Source of the DNA: Sphingomonas citri
Lineage (GTDB): Bacteria; Pseudomonadota; Alphaproteobacteria; Sphingomonadales; Sphingomonadaceae
Reading direction: 5' to 3'
DNA: 64,000 bases
Assembly: GCF_019429485.1 (NCBI RefSeq)
Contig: NZ_JAHXZN010000003.1
Coordinates: forward strand, 310,001 to 374,000
Shown here: piece after piece, positions 33,873 to 44,731 of the stretch
Position numbering within the stretch: position 1 is the first letter of the stretch
How the letters are laid out: every line of letters begins with the position of its first letter
Notes under the pieces: generated by a model
Databases searched by the model: none
What the model was told of the DNA's origin: nothing
The model's input: only the letters and a program-made list of their open reading frames with translations
Program-made: the position numbers and the translations under genes

Positions 33873-34038
33873 TCCCTCCCCTTCAGGGGAGGGCCGGGGT
33901 GGGGCGTCGGCGTCTCACCGAGACCGGCGCGCCCGAAGAACCGCCCCACCCCAATCCAGCGGCAGGGTGGTTAGGCCCCCGGCCTAACCAAAAACACGCT
34001 GGGCGTGTTTTAACCTGCCGCTCCTGAAAGGGAGAGGG
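33873..34038. repeat. dispersed palindromic repeat between metH halves, with internal paired hairpins
   Basis: The left arm CTCCCTCCCCTTCAGGGGAG and the right arm CTCCTGAAAGGGAGAGG pair. Inside are stem GGTTAGGCC/GGCCTAACC with loop CCC (33969-33989), one A, then stem AAAACACGC/GCGTGTTTT with loop TGG (33991-34011). Geometry is the same as in 30531-30687. It would be transcribed with the met operon. Confidence 0.8.
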
Positions 34039-34053
34039 GCTAGAGAGAATGAC

Positions 34054-36747
<2,694 letters not shown>

Positions 36748-36853
36748 GCGCGCGGGCGCCCCATAGCGGGTAGGTAAACGGGCGCGCCGCCCGGCGCGCG
36801 ACGCCGCTCCTTCTATCCTTCGTCCTGACAACGGGGCATCGGAAGGAAGACGG

Positions 36854-39800
36854 ATGCGAGCAGCCGGTGCGCGGAGCGGGCGCGCGCTCCTCTTGCTGGG
36901 CACGGCGCTGATCGCGGGGCCGGTCACGGCGCAGGTGAGTTCCCAGGCGGCGGCGCGTCGGTTCGGCGGCGCGCCCGACATCGCCGTGGTCGATGCCGTC
37001 ACGCCCGACGGGGCGGTTGATCCGGCCGACATCAACGGCGTGGGGCAGATCGTGATCGATCACGGCTGGGCCAGCGGCTATTGCACCGGGACGCTGATCG
37101 ACCCGCGAACGGTCCTCTTCGCCTCGCACTGCGTGAACGGGGACGGGGGCGACACGCCGCAGGACGCGTGGCGCTATGGCAGCGCCGCGGGGCAGATGCC
37201 GGTCGCCTTCGCGCTCAAGGCGAACAACGAGGCCGGCGTTCACCGATGGGTGACGACGGGTGAGGGGCAGCACCGGACCGACCCGAGCAACGCGATCTTC
37301 TCGCTCAATCAGGTCGTCTATCATCCCGGTGCGGTGAGCATGGGGATGGATCTCGCCGACGTGCAGGCGGACATCGCGATCGGGTCGCTCGACGCGCCCG
37401 CGAAGGGCATCCCGACCCGGACGTTGCTGTTCTCGCCCTTGCCCGCGCCCGCCGCGATCGATGCGGCGACCGGGACGGGCTACCACGTGAATGTCACCGG
37501 CTATGGCGTTCACGGCGACGGCGGTAGCGGTTATGCCGGGTTCGACCTGCGCCGGCGCTCGGCCGAGAACATGATCGGGCTGCTCACCTCGCTCGACGAG
37601 GTCGAGGCCGAGCTCGGCATGCCGCGCGAGGGCCTGCACCAGAACCTCTACTTCCTCGACTTCGACGATCCGCGGCGGCGCGCCACGGGCGACATCAACG
37701 TCTTCCGCGATGACGCGCTGCCGGGTGAGGGCGTGCCCGGGTTCGGCGACTCGGGTGGGCCGCTGATCCTCGATCGCCGCTACGCCGAGAAGACCGTCAT
37801 CGGCGTGCTCTCGGCCGGGCGCTGGCCCGACGACATGCCGCCGGGCAGCTACGGCACCTTCGCTTTCTATCAGCCGCTCTATCTCTACTGGGACTATATC
37901 GTCGCCAGCAATCCCTACCGCTACGTCGGCGCGCTGGCGGGCGACGGGCGGTGGAGCGACCCCGCGCACTGGCAGACGCGGGTCGATCCCGCGTATCGCG
38001 TGATCGCGGGCGACGGGCTGGTCAACGCGCTGCCGGACGCGTCGGGTGCCGGGGTGGCGCCCGACGCGCATCGGTTCGGCCAGATCTGCGATCAGGAGCC
38101 CGCGCTCGGCGTGGATCGCTGCTACGACGTGCGCACGCACGTCCGCTACGACCATGATCGTGCAGCGGGCGTCGCGGGCGATCCGCTCTACCGCGCGGGA
38201 AGGCACGCCCGAGCCGCCCCGCTCCCCGCCCCGACGCTCGCCAACGGCCTGCCCGGGGCGACCGGCTTCGTGCCCGACAACGTCGACCCAGATGCGGCCA
38301 CCCGCCGCAGCGCGCGCTATTTCGACGTGACGCTGTCCGCCCCCGGCACCACCACGCTCGACACCAGCGCCACGGTCGACAAGGTCACCGTCTCGGGCAG
38401 CGGGGCGCGGCTGTCGGTCGCGCCGGAGGGCCATCTCACCAGCCTGATCGAGGTCGACCAGCTCGCCGGCTTCGTCCATGTCGACGGCACGCTGACCACG
38501 CCGGGCGACTATCTGCTCGTCGCCGGCCGGCTCTCGGGCAGCGGGCGGATCGAGACGCCCTATCTCACCAGCGCGGCCGGCGTGATCGTGCCGGGGCAGG
38601 TGGGCACGATCGGCACGCTGCACGTCGGCGGCAATCTGGTGCTCGCGTCGAAGAGCCTGCTGCTGATCGGCGTCGGCGCGGCGGGCGCCGCCGACCGGGT
38701 CGCGGTGGAGGGCAAGGCGAACCTCGGCGGCACGGTCGCGCTCGCGCCGGTGGCGGGGCATCGCGTCCGCGCCGGCGACGTCTACACGATCCTGACCGCC
38801 GATGACGGCCTCACCGCCCGCTTCGACTCGGCGGCGCGGCTGAGCGCGATCCTCGCGCCGACCTTGCTCTACGACCACACGAGCGTGCGGGCGCGCGTCG
38901 ACGCCGGGCGCTACGCCGACGTGGTCGCGTCGACGCGCGCGCAGCGCGGTTATGCCACCCTGCTGGATCGCGCGCGGCCGCACGCGGCGGCGCTCGCCGG
39001 CGTCTATGGCGTGCTGGACCTGCAGGACGCGCCGACGATCCAGCACACGCTGGAGGCGCTGGCGCCGCGCGCCGAGGGCCTCGACCGCGCGCTTGGCGCG
39101 CTCGCGCTCGACACGATGGCGCGCTTCTATCGCGCCAGGCTCGCCGCCGCCGACCCGCGGCGCGGGGCGGCGGGCGCGGGGCAGCTGACGCTCGCGGGCG
39201 AGCCGATCCAGCTCGCCGCGGCCGAGGCGGCGCGCCTACCGGGCCAGCCGCCGATCGCGAGCGACACCGCCGCCACCGTCGCGGCGCCGACGCGCCTGCC
39301 CGACAGCGTCGCGGCCTATCTCGCGGGGGGCTATCTCGACGGCAGCGCCGCCGCGACCCGCACCGCGCTCGCGCCGCGCGGCCGCGATCCGCTGTCGGGC
39401 TGGTATCTCGCCGGCGGGCTGGAGAGCGCGGTCGACGATCGTGCGCTGGTCGGGCTGGGCCTCTCGTTCACCCGCGTGACCGGCAGCACCGCGGTGGCGG
39501 GGCAGAGCGCCGAGGGCGAGCTGTACCAGGGCACGCTCTACGGCAAGCTCGCCGCCGCCAACGGATTGTACCTCGACACGCAGGAGAGCGCCGGGCTGTG
39601 GCGCCATGCCACCCGACGCACCGCCGACCTGATCGGCAGCGCCACCACGCTGCGCAGCCGCGATCACGCGCTCGCTTATGGTGCGGAGGTCGGTGCCGGG
39701 CACGACGGCGCGGTGGGAAGGCTGCGGGTCGGGCCGCGCGTGGCGCTGCGCGCGAGTGCGCTCGATCTGGGGCCGGTGAGCGAGACCGGCGGCGCCGCGG

Positions 39801-40132
39801 CGCTGCGGCTCGATCGCCGTCGCTACGCCAGCGTGCAGGGACGCGCCGGCGTGGCGCTGTCCGGCGGGGGCACGGTGCGGCCGTGGGCGTCGGTCTATGT
39901 GGTGCACGACTTCCGCGATCCGTCGCCGCTGCTCGGCGCCTCGTTCGCCGCGGTGCCGGACACCGACGTCGCCTTCGCGCTGCCCGGGCGCGACCGCGAC
40001 TGGGGCGAACTCGGCGCAGGCATCGCGCTCGATACCGGGCATGCGACGCTGACGCTCGGCGCCGATACCACGCTTCGGCGGCAGGACGTGCGCGATCAGG
40101 CGTACCGCGCCTCGGTACGGGTGCGTTTCTAG
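36854..40132 (+). CDS. serine-protease autotransporter
   Basis: The 1092-residue secreted protein has a signal peptide (LLLLGTALIAGPVTAQ). A trypsin-like protease domain follows (about 40-350) with H92 in LFASHCVNGD, D173 in QADIAIGSLD and S300 in GFGDSGGPLI. The passenger contains beta-helix-like segments (about 490-680: SATVDKVTVSGSGARLSV, GTLTTPGDYLLVAGRLSGSG, GVIVPGQVGTIGTLHVGGNLVLASKS) and the C-terminal autotransporter barrel (about 820-1092) closing SVRVRF. All three catalytic residues are present, so it is probably an active surface protease. A short form of the insert around 360-480 has paired cysteines. ATG 36854 follows GGAAGGAAGACGG. It stands alone. Confidence 0.92.
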   Translation: MRAAGARSGRALLLLGTALIAGPVTAQVSSQAAARRFGGAPDIAVVDAVTPDGAVDPADINGVGQIVIDHGWASGYCTGTLIDPRTVLFASHCVNGDGGDTPQDAWRYGSAAGQMPVAFALKANNEAGVHRWVTTGEGQHRTDPSNAIFSLNQVVYHPGAVSMGMDLADVQADIAIGSLDAPAKGIPTRTLLFSPLPAPAAIDAATGTGYHVNVTGYGVHGDGGSGYAGFDLRRRSAENMIGLLTSLDEVEAELGMPREGLHQNLYFLDFDDPRRRATGDINVFRDDALPGEGVPGFGDSGGPLILDRRYAEKTVIGVLSAGRWPDDMPPGSYGTFAFYQPLYLYWDYIVASNPYRYVGALAGDGRWSDPAHWQTRVDPAYRVIAGDGLVNALPDASGAGVAPDAHRFGQICDQEPALGVDRCYDVRTHVRYDHDRAAGVAGDPLYRAGRHARAAPLPAPTLANGLPGATGFVPDNVDPDAATRRSARYFDVTLSAPGTTTLDTSATVDKVTVSGSGARLSVAPEGHLTSLIEVDQLAGFVHVDGTLTTPGDYLLVAGRLSGSGRIETPYLTSAAGVIVPGQVGTIGTLHVGGNLVLASKSLLLIGVGAAGAADRVAVEGKANLGGTVALAPVAGHRVRAGDVYTILTADDGLTARFDSAARLSAILAPTLLYDHTSVRARVDAGRYADVVASTRAQRGYATLLDRARPHAAALAGVYGVLDLQDAPTIQHTLEALAPRAEGLDRALGALALDTMARFYRARLAAADPRRGAAGAGQLTLAGEPIQLAAAEAARLPGQPPIASDTAATVAAPTRLPDSVAAYLAGGYLDGSAAATRTALAPRGRDPLSGWYLAGGLESAVDDRALVGLGLSFTRVTGSTAVAGQSAEGELYQGTLYGKLAAANGLYLDTQESAGLWRHATRRTADLIGSATTLRSRDHALAYGAEVGAGHDGAVGRLRVGPRVALRASALDLGPVSETGGAAALRLDRRRYASVQGRAGVALSGGGTVRPWASVYVVHDFRDPSPLLGASFAAVPDTDVAFALPGRDRDWGELGAGIALDTGHATLTLGADTTLRRQDVRDQAYRASVRVRF

Positions 40133-40316
40133 AATCCTGTCCATCCGAGTCGAGACCTGCTTCCGCGCATGCGGGAGCCCAACGCCTCGAACGCCGTTAC
40201 CGCGGCGCCGGGCTTCGGCGTCCACCGGAGCACGCCTCAGCGTCGATGAAGCGGCCGCGGCGCGCCGCGGCGGCGATCGTCAGACCCGTCGGCGCCACGC
40301 GGCCGCTCCGCGCGGC

Positions 40317-40463
40317 TCACGCCTCGCGCGTACCCACCCCGCGGCAGCGGTCGGAGCAGTAGCGCACCTGCTCCCAGTCGCGCGCCCATTTCTTGCGCCA
40401 CGCGAACGGGCGGTGGCAGCTCGCGCAGATCTTCTCGGGCAGGTGCGGTTTGCGATGCGCCAT
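40317..40463 (-). CDS. DUF2256 zinc-ribbon-like microprotein (48 aa)
   Basis: A 48-residue gene runs on the minus strand from ATG 40463 to TGA at 40317-40319. It reads [20 protein letters not shown] at the start, then WRKKWARDW and YCSDRC. Four cysteines (C13, C16, C36, C40) in CX2C...CX3C form a zinc-binding site, and the [KR]xCxxCxxPFxWRKKW pattern is diagnostic of DUF2256. The function is unknown; members often lie near photolyase or light-related genes, none of which is adjacent here. Easily missed because of its size. Confidence 0.9.
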   Translation of the reverse strand: MAHRKPHLPEKICASCHRPFAWRKKWARDWEQVRYCSDRCRGVGTREA

Positions 40464-40574
40464 GCGGCACCAACACGCGAGCGCGCGCGGCGCTCCGCGG
40501 CGGTGCTAACCGGATGACAACTTCGCTCCTTTACCAGCCGGCGCACCGCTTCCCGAGAGTGATCGCGCGCCGCC

Positions 40575-41636
40575 ATGACCCAGATCCGTTCCCTCGCGCC
40601 GCTCGCCGCGGTGTTCCTGCTCGCCGGCTGCGGCGGCGGCAGTGGCCAGACCGGCGCCGCCAGCGCGGTGACGGTCGTGCCCTCCGCCGCGCCGGTCGCC
40701 ACCCCCGCGCCGACGCCGTCGCCGACGGCGACCCAGACGCCGACGCCCGCTCCCGCGCCGACCCCCACGCCGGCGACGGTCGCGATCCCGCCCGCGGCGG
40801 CGCCCAGCTTCCAGTCGGTGGTCTATGTCGGCAACGACGTGCCCGACCTCGCCGCCTATGAGGCGTGGCTCGGCCGGCCGACCGACGGCGTGCAATTGTT
40901 CAGCGGGCGCAACGGCTGGGCCGACTGGTCCGACTCGATCGGCTGGCTCGCCGACCGCTGGAAAGGGGTCGCGCGGACGCGTTACTGGTCGATCCCGCTG
41001 TTCGCCGAGGGCGGTACGCTCGCCGCCGCGGCGGCGGGCGACTATGACTCGCGCTGGCGCGGCGCCGCGGCGACCTTGCTCGCCGCCAGCCCGGGCGACT
41101 CGACCATCGCGGTGCGCACCGGCTGGGAGTTCAACGGCGACTGGCAACCCTGGGCGGCCAAGGGCAAGGAGGCCGACTATCGCGCCGCCTATCGCCGCTT
41201 CGTCGCCAGCTTCCGCGCGGTGTCGGACCGCTTCCGCTTCGAATGGACCCCCAACGTCGGCGACTTCGGCACCAACCCCGAGGACAGCTATCCCGGCGAC
41301 GACGTCGTCGACCTGATCGGCATGGACTTCTACTACAATCACGAGTGGGACCCGGCCGACCCGGTCGCCGCCTTCAACTACAAGGTGTCGGAGCGCTACG
41401 GCCTGGCCTGGCACCAGGACTTCGCGGCGCGCCACGGCAAGCCGACAGCCTACGCCGAATGGGGCGTCAGCCGCGATTCGGACGCGCCCTACGTCACGCT
41501 CGCGCTCGCCTGGTTCGCCGCGCACCAGGTGGTCTACGCGTCCTACTGGAACTCGAACGCGGCCTATGCGGGCAAGCTGAGCGAGGGCCAATATCCCGCG
41601 GTGGCCAGCGCCTATCGCGTGCTGGGCGCGCGGTGA
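40575..41636 (+). CDS. GH26-like glycoside hydrolase lipoprotein
   Basis: The 353-residue protein has a lipoprotein signal (AAVFLLAGC), then a Pro/Thr/Ala-rich linker at about residues 40-70 that would hold the enzyme off the membrane, then a (beta/alpha)8-type catalytic domain. E185 in TGWEFNGDW fits the acid/base position of GH26 (WExNG), and E295 in AYAEWGVS fits the nucleophile. Other blocks are YWSIPLFAEGG, FRFEWTPNVGD and VVDLIGMDFYYN. GH26 members cut beta-mannans or related glucans; the substrate here is unknown and the match is by motif only. ATG 40575 is chosen. No polysaccharide-utilisation genes adjoin it. Confidence 0.8.
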   Translation: MTQIRSLAPLAAVFLLAGCGGGSGQTGAASAVTVVPSAAPVATPAPTPSPTATQTPTPAPAPTPTPATVAIPPAAAPSFQSVVYVGNDVPDLAAYEAWLGRPTDGVQLFSGRNGWADWSDSIGWLADRWKGVARTRYWSIPLFAEGGTLAAAAAGDYDSRWRGAAATLLAASPGDSTIAVRTGWEFNGDWQPWAAKGKEADYRAAYRRFVASFRAVSDRFRFEWTPNVGDFGTNPEDSYPGDDVVDLIGMDFYYNHEWDPADPVAAFNYKVSERYGLAWHQDFAARHGKPTAYAEWGVSRDSDAPYVTLALAWFAAHQVVYASYWNSNAAYAGKLSEGQYPAVASAYRVLGAR

Positions 41637-41746
41637 CGGCGAGCAAGCGGTTGGAAAAACGTTGATCCTTTCGCCGGGCCGGTTGCGCTCGGGGCGGCGC
41701 CGCGGCTAAGCGCGCGCCGCTCCCTTTCTGGGAGCAAGGGGGATCC

Positions 41747-42235
41747 ATGCGTTCATATCGTCTCGCGGCACTCGCCGCCGCGCTCACGTGCCTCTCCGCC
41801 CCGGCGGCGGCGCAGCTCACCGCCGAGGCCAATGGCGCGCGCGCCGAGGACCATTGGGGCGGCGAGCTCGGCGTCGGCTATGGCCTGGGGATGGCCGGCT
41901 TCAAGCTCACGCCGATGGTCGGCGCCTTCCTCTACGCCGGCGACACGGACCGCTACGTCCGCGACGACAACGGCGGCAACGCGCGCTGCCGTGACAGCGC
42001 GACCGGGCGCTACGCCGACGACGACCGTTGCGACAACACGGTGGTGAAGCCCTATGCCAAGCTCGAGGCCACCTATGCCGTCCCGTTGGTCGCGACGCTG
42101 GGCGCGGGGCTGCGCGTGAGCGAGGCGGACACCACGCCGTACGGCACGGTGGCGTTCACGCTCGCGCCGCTGGTGAAGCTCAAGGGCAACGTCGGCGACG
42201 GTTATTACGCGCTCGGGCTACGCGTCGGGCTCTGA
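41747..42235 (+). CDS. small exported beta-barrel-like protein
   Basis: The 162-residue product has a signal peptide (LAALAAALTCLSAPAAAQ) followed by short alternating strands: ELGVGYGLGMAGFKLTPMVG, YAKLEATYAVPLVATLGAGL, YGTVAFTLAPLVKLKG and the end YYALGLRVGL. One cysteine pair (C84 and C95 in ARCRDSATGRYADDDRCDN) could form a disulfide loop. It is probably an outer-membrane protein of unknown role. I do not recognise the family. The gene is alone with a 110-nt leader; ATG 41747 follows GGGAGCAAGGGGG. Confidence 0.75.
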   Translation: MRSYRLAALAAALTCLSAPAAAQLTAEANGARAEDHWGGELGVGYGLGMAGFKLTPMVGAFLYAGDTDRYVRDDNGGNARCRDSATGRYADDDRCDNTVVKPYAKLEATYAVPLVATLGAGLRVSEADTTPYGTVAFTLAPLVKLKGNVGDGYYALGLRVGL

Positions 42236-42465
42236 TCACCCTTTCGGGCCAGTGTGCCGGCGGTGCGACGTCGCCCCGCGTCGCGGTCCCGGCGAAGGTC
42301 GCGCGCGCCGTCAGTGACTTGCGGGCTGAACCCGCGCGACGCGCGTGGGCGCGGCTGAACCGCGGCTAACGCGCGCATTCAGCCCGCGCTCAAGCGCCGG
42401 CTTCTATCACGATCCTCGTCGCGGCCCATCGGGGCACGGCGGGGTGAGGGACAGGAGCTGGAGTG

Positions 42466-42963
42466 ATGCTGGGGAAATTCTCGGTCGCCATGGGATCGGT
42501 CGCGCTGGCGGTGGCGGCGCTCACCCCGGTGGCGGCGCAGGCACAGCGCTACCACGAGCGCGAGGTCTACGAGCGCGACTATGACACGCGCGACGACGAC
42601 CAGCGCCGCTACGACGACGACGGCTACCGCGACCATGCGCGCGCCTATCGCCGCGCCTACCGCGACGGCTGGAACCGCGAGCCCGCCTATGGCTACGACG
42701 ACCGCGACCGCGGCTATGAGCGCTACGAGCGTCGCGTCTACGACGACCGCGGCCGCTACGACGACCGCCGCTATCGCTACGGCGGACGATGCCAGAGCGG
42801 CACCACCGGCTCGATCGTCGGCGCGATCGCGGGCGGGCTGCTCGGCCGCACGATCGACCGCGGCGGCGACCGTACGCTGGGCACGGTGCTCGGCGCCGGC
42901 GCGGGCGCGCTCGCGGGCAATGCGGTGGAGCGCGCCGACAACGGCGACTACTGCCGGCGGTGA
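42466..42963 (+). CDS. glycine-zipper 2TM-domain envelope protein
   Basis: The 165-residue exported protein has a signal peptide ending VAAQAQ. A long charged, Tyr/Arg/Asp-rich middle follows (about 30-110, many YDDR- and YRD-like repeats), then a C-terminal glycine zipper (GSIVGAIAGGLLGRTID, LGTVLGAGAGALAGNAVE) typical of the 2TM Rickettsia-17-kDa group, and it ends DYCRR. One Cys precedes the zipper (GGRCQSG) and one ends it, possibly a disulfide. Such proteins sit in the outer membrane or periplasm. ATG 42466 is 8 nt after AGGAG; a GTG at 42463 is just ahead. The Tyr/Arg-rich middle is unusually polar. Confidence 0.82.
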   Translation: MLGKFSVAMGSVALAVAALTPVAAQAQRYHEREVYERDYDTRDDDQRRYDDDGYRDHARAYRRAYRDGWNREPAYGYDDRDRGYERYERRVYDDRGRYDDRRYRYGGRCQSGTTGSIVGAIAGGLLGRTIDRGGDRTLGTVLGAGAGALAGNAVERADNGDYCRR

Positions 42964-43043
42964 GGCGGGGAAGGGGAGGAGCGGGGTGCACCGCCCCGCT
43001 GCCTTTCTCCTTCGGCCGATGCGAGCCCCCTCTACTAGCCCTA

Positions 43044-43140
43044 CCGTCATCCCGGACGGGGTCCGGGATCCACGGGTCCGCGTACCTGTCAGGCGTTGCT
43101 CACGCGGAAGGCTGGATCCCGGACCACGTCCGGGAAGACG
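43044..43140. repeat. dispersed palindromic repeat (GTCATCCCGGAC type)
   Basis: ACCGTCATCCCGGAC and GGTCCGGGATCCA at the left pair with TGGATCCCGGACC and GTCCGGGAAGAC at the right. It belongs to the GTCATCC family with slightly decayed right end. It lies between convergent genes. Confidence 0.7.
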
Positions 43141-43212
43141 CAAGATGAAGGGCGGCAGGGAAGGTGTTCCGCTCGCTTTCGCGGAGACGGCCGGAGGTAC
43201 CTTGCCACCAGC

Positions 43213-44112
43213 TCACCCCGCCGCCTCGGCGTGGCGCACGATCTCCTCGCACAGCGCGTGCGTCCGCAGGATCGCGTCGGCGTCGACCGGGCGGCGCTCG
43301 CGCGCGGCGGTGAGGAAGGCGTCGCACATCGCCTCGAAGCCGCGCTGACGCGCCACCGCGGTCCAGTCGCCGCGCCGCCGTCGCTGCTGCGTCCCGGCCG
43401 TGTCGATCCGCTCGGCGAGGTCGAGCACAACGTGGCGCTCGCCCGCGCCGATCACGTCGAGCCGCTCCTCGTCGAGCCCGCTGTCACGGTGCATCAGGCC
43501 GATCGCGCCGAAGCCGTCGCCCGCCAGCGTGAGCGTGACCGCGTGGAGCAGCCCGTCCGCCACCTGCGTCTCGATCGCGTGCCGCCGCACCGCGCCGGGC
43601 ACGAGGAAGAGCAGCGTGTCGACGACGTGGATGAAGTCGTCGAACACCACCCGCCGCGCGTGATCGGGCTGGCGATGGCGGTGCTTCTCCAGCGTGATCA
43701 GCGTGCCGCGGCCGCGCAGCGCGGCGTAATCGGGGGCGAAGCGGCGATTGAAGCCGAGCACGAGCGGCGTGTCGCGGCGGCGCGCCCGGTCCACCAGCGC
43801 CTCCGCCGCGGCGAGCGTGTCGGCGAGCGGCTTGTCGACGAAGGTGGCGACGCCGCGATCGAGCAGCGCCGCCACCAGTTCCGGGTGCGCGGGCGTGGCG
43901 GCGTGGACGAAGGCGGCGTCGAAGCGCGTGGCGGCGAGCGCCGCGTCGAGGCTGGCGTGGTGATGCGGCAGACGGTGCTGGCGCGCGACCTGGTCGCGCA
44001 CCGCGGGATCGCGCGTGGCGACGTGCAGCTCGATGTCGCCGCGTGCCGCCAGCACGGGCAGGTACGCCTTGCGGGCGATGTCGCCCAGTCCCACCATCAG
44101 CACGCGCATCAT
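43213..44112 (-). CDS. Gfo/Idh/MocA-family oxidoreductase
   Basis: The 299-residue NAD(P)-dependent enzyme has an N-terminal Rossmann motif VLMVGLGDIARKAYLPVL, FDAAFVHAATPAHPELV and the family lysine in VATFVDKPLADT (the EKP-like motif). A C-terminal substrate domain follows with FDDFIHVVDTLLFL, where the conserved His/Asp pair sits. It is somewhat short for the family (usually 330-380). Members reduce or oxidise sugars, inositol or biliverdin-type substrates; this one cannot be assigned. It starts at ATG 44112 or the adjacent ATG 44109, after GGAGACG. No sugar-transport genes are adjacent. Confidence 0.88.
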   Translation of the reverse strand: MMRVLMVGLGDIARKAYLPVLAARGDIELHVATRDPAVRDQVARQHRLPHHHASLDAALAATRFDAAFVHAATPAHPELVAALLDRGVATFVDKPLADTLAAAEALVDRARRRDTPLVLGFNRRFAPDYAALRGRGTLITLEKHRHRQPDHARRVVFDDFIHVVDTLLFLVPGAVRRHAIETQVADGLLHAVTLTLAGDGFGAIGLMHRDSGLDEERLDVIGAGERHVVLDLAERIDTAGTQQRRRRGDWTAVARQRGFEAMCDAFLTAARERRPVDADAILRTHALCEEIVRHAEAAG

Positions 44113-44212
44113 CGTCTCCGCCGGTCGCGACCGTGCCGTAGCAAGCGACCGGCGCGAGCGGCAGATGGCGCGTGCGGGCGGGCGAAAGTCCTTCTCCCGC
44201 CCGCCGCGCGGC

Positions 44213-44593
44213 TCACTTCCTGGTGCGCGCGCGCTTCGGCGCCGCGGCGGCGGCGGTGTCCTCCTCCTCGTCGGGCTGTTCCTCGCCCGCCTCGGTCAGC
44301 GCCTCGCCGAGCGCCTTGAGCTTGTCCTGCTGCTTGTCGGCCTTGTCCGCGATCTTGGTCGTCGCGGCGCCGAGGCGGTGGAGCAGGTCGTGCACGCGGT
44401 CGGCGTCGGGCTCGTCCTTCTCCAGCTGCTTGCGCAGCGAGGCGAGGTCGCGGAGGATGCCCTTGGCGCCGGGCGTGTCGACCTCGGCCAGCGCGGCCTC
44501 CCAGTCCTCCACCATCGTCGCACCCTTGGCGGGCTTGGTGCTCTCCAGCCCGCGGTTGATCGCGTTCATCGTTCCGGCGAATTTGACGGCCAT
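44213..44593 (-). CDS. hypothetical helical protein with basic tail
   Basis: A 126-residue soluble protein that I do not recognise. The first 30 residues (MAVKFAGTMNAINRGLEST) are followed by long amphipathic helices (VEDWEAALAEVDTPGAKGIL, LASLRKQLEKDEPDADRVHD, ATTKIADKADKQQDKLKALG). An acidic stretch EEEDTAAAAA comes next, and the protein ends in KRARTRK, a basic tail that could touch nucleic acid. ATG 44593 follows AAGGAAGCCCC, so expression is likely. It stands alone, 100 nt before the Gfo/Idh gene in the same direction. Confidence 0.7.
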   Translation of the reverse strand: MAVKFAGTMNAINRGLESTKPAKGATMVEDWEAALAEVDTPGAKGILRDLASLRKQLEKDEPDADRVHDLLHRLGAATTKIADKADKQQDKLKALGEALTEAGEEQPDEEEDTAAAAAPKRARTRK

Positions 44594-44731
44594 GGGGCTT
44601 CCTTCTCATCGCCGGGTCAGTCCGGCGCTCGTCAACGACGCGTGCGCGGAAAAGAACCCAAGTCTTTCAACTAAATCAGCCGGAGCCGCGGGCGCCGCGA
44701 CGCATTATGCCTGTGTCGCCACCGGGAGACG

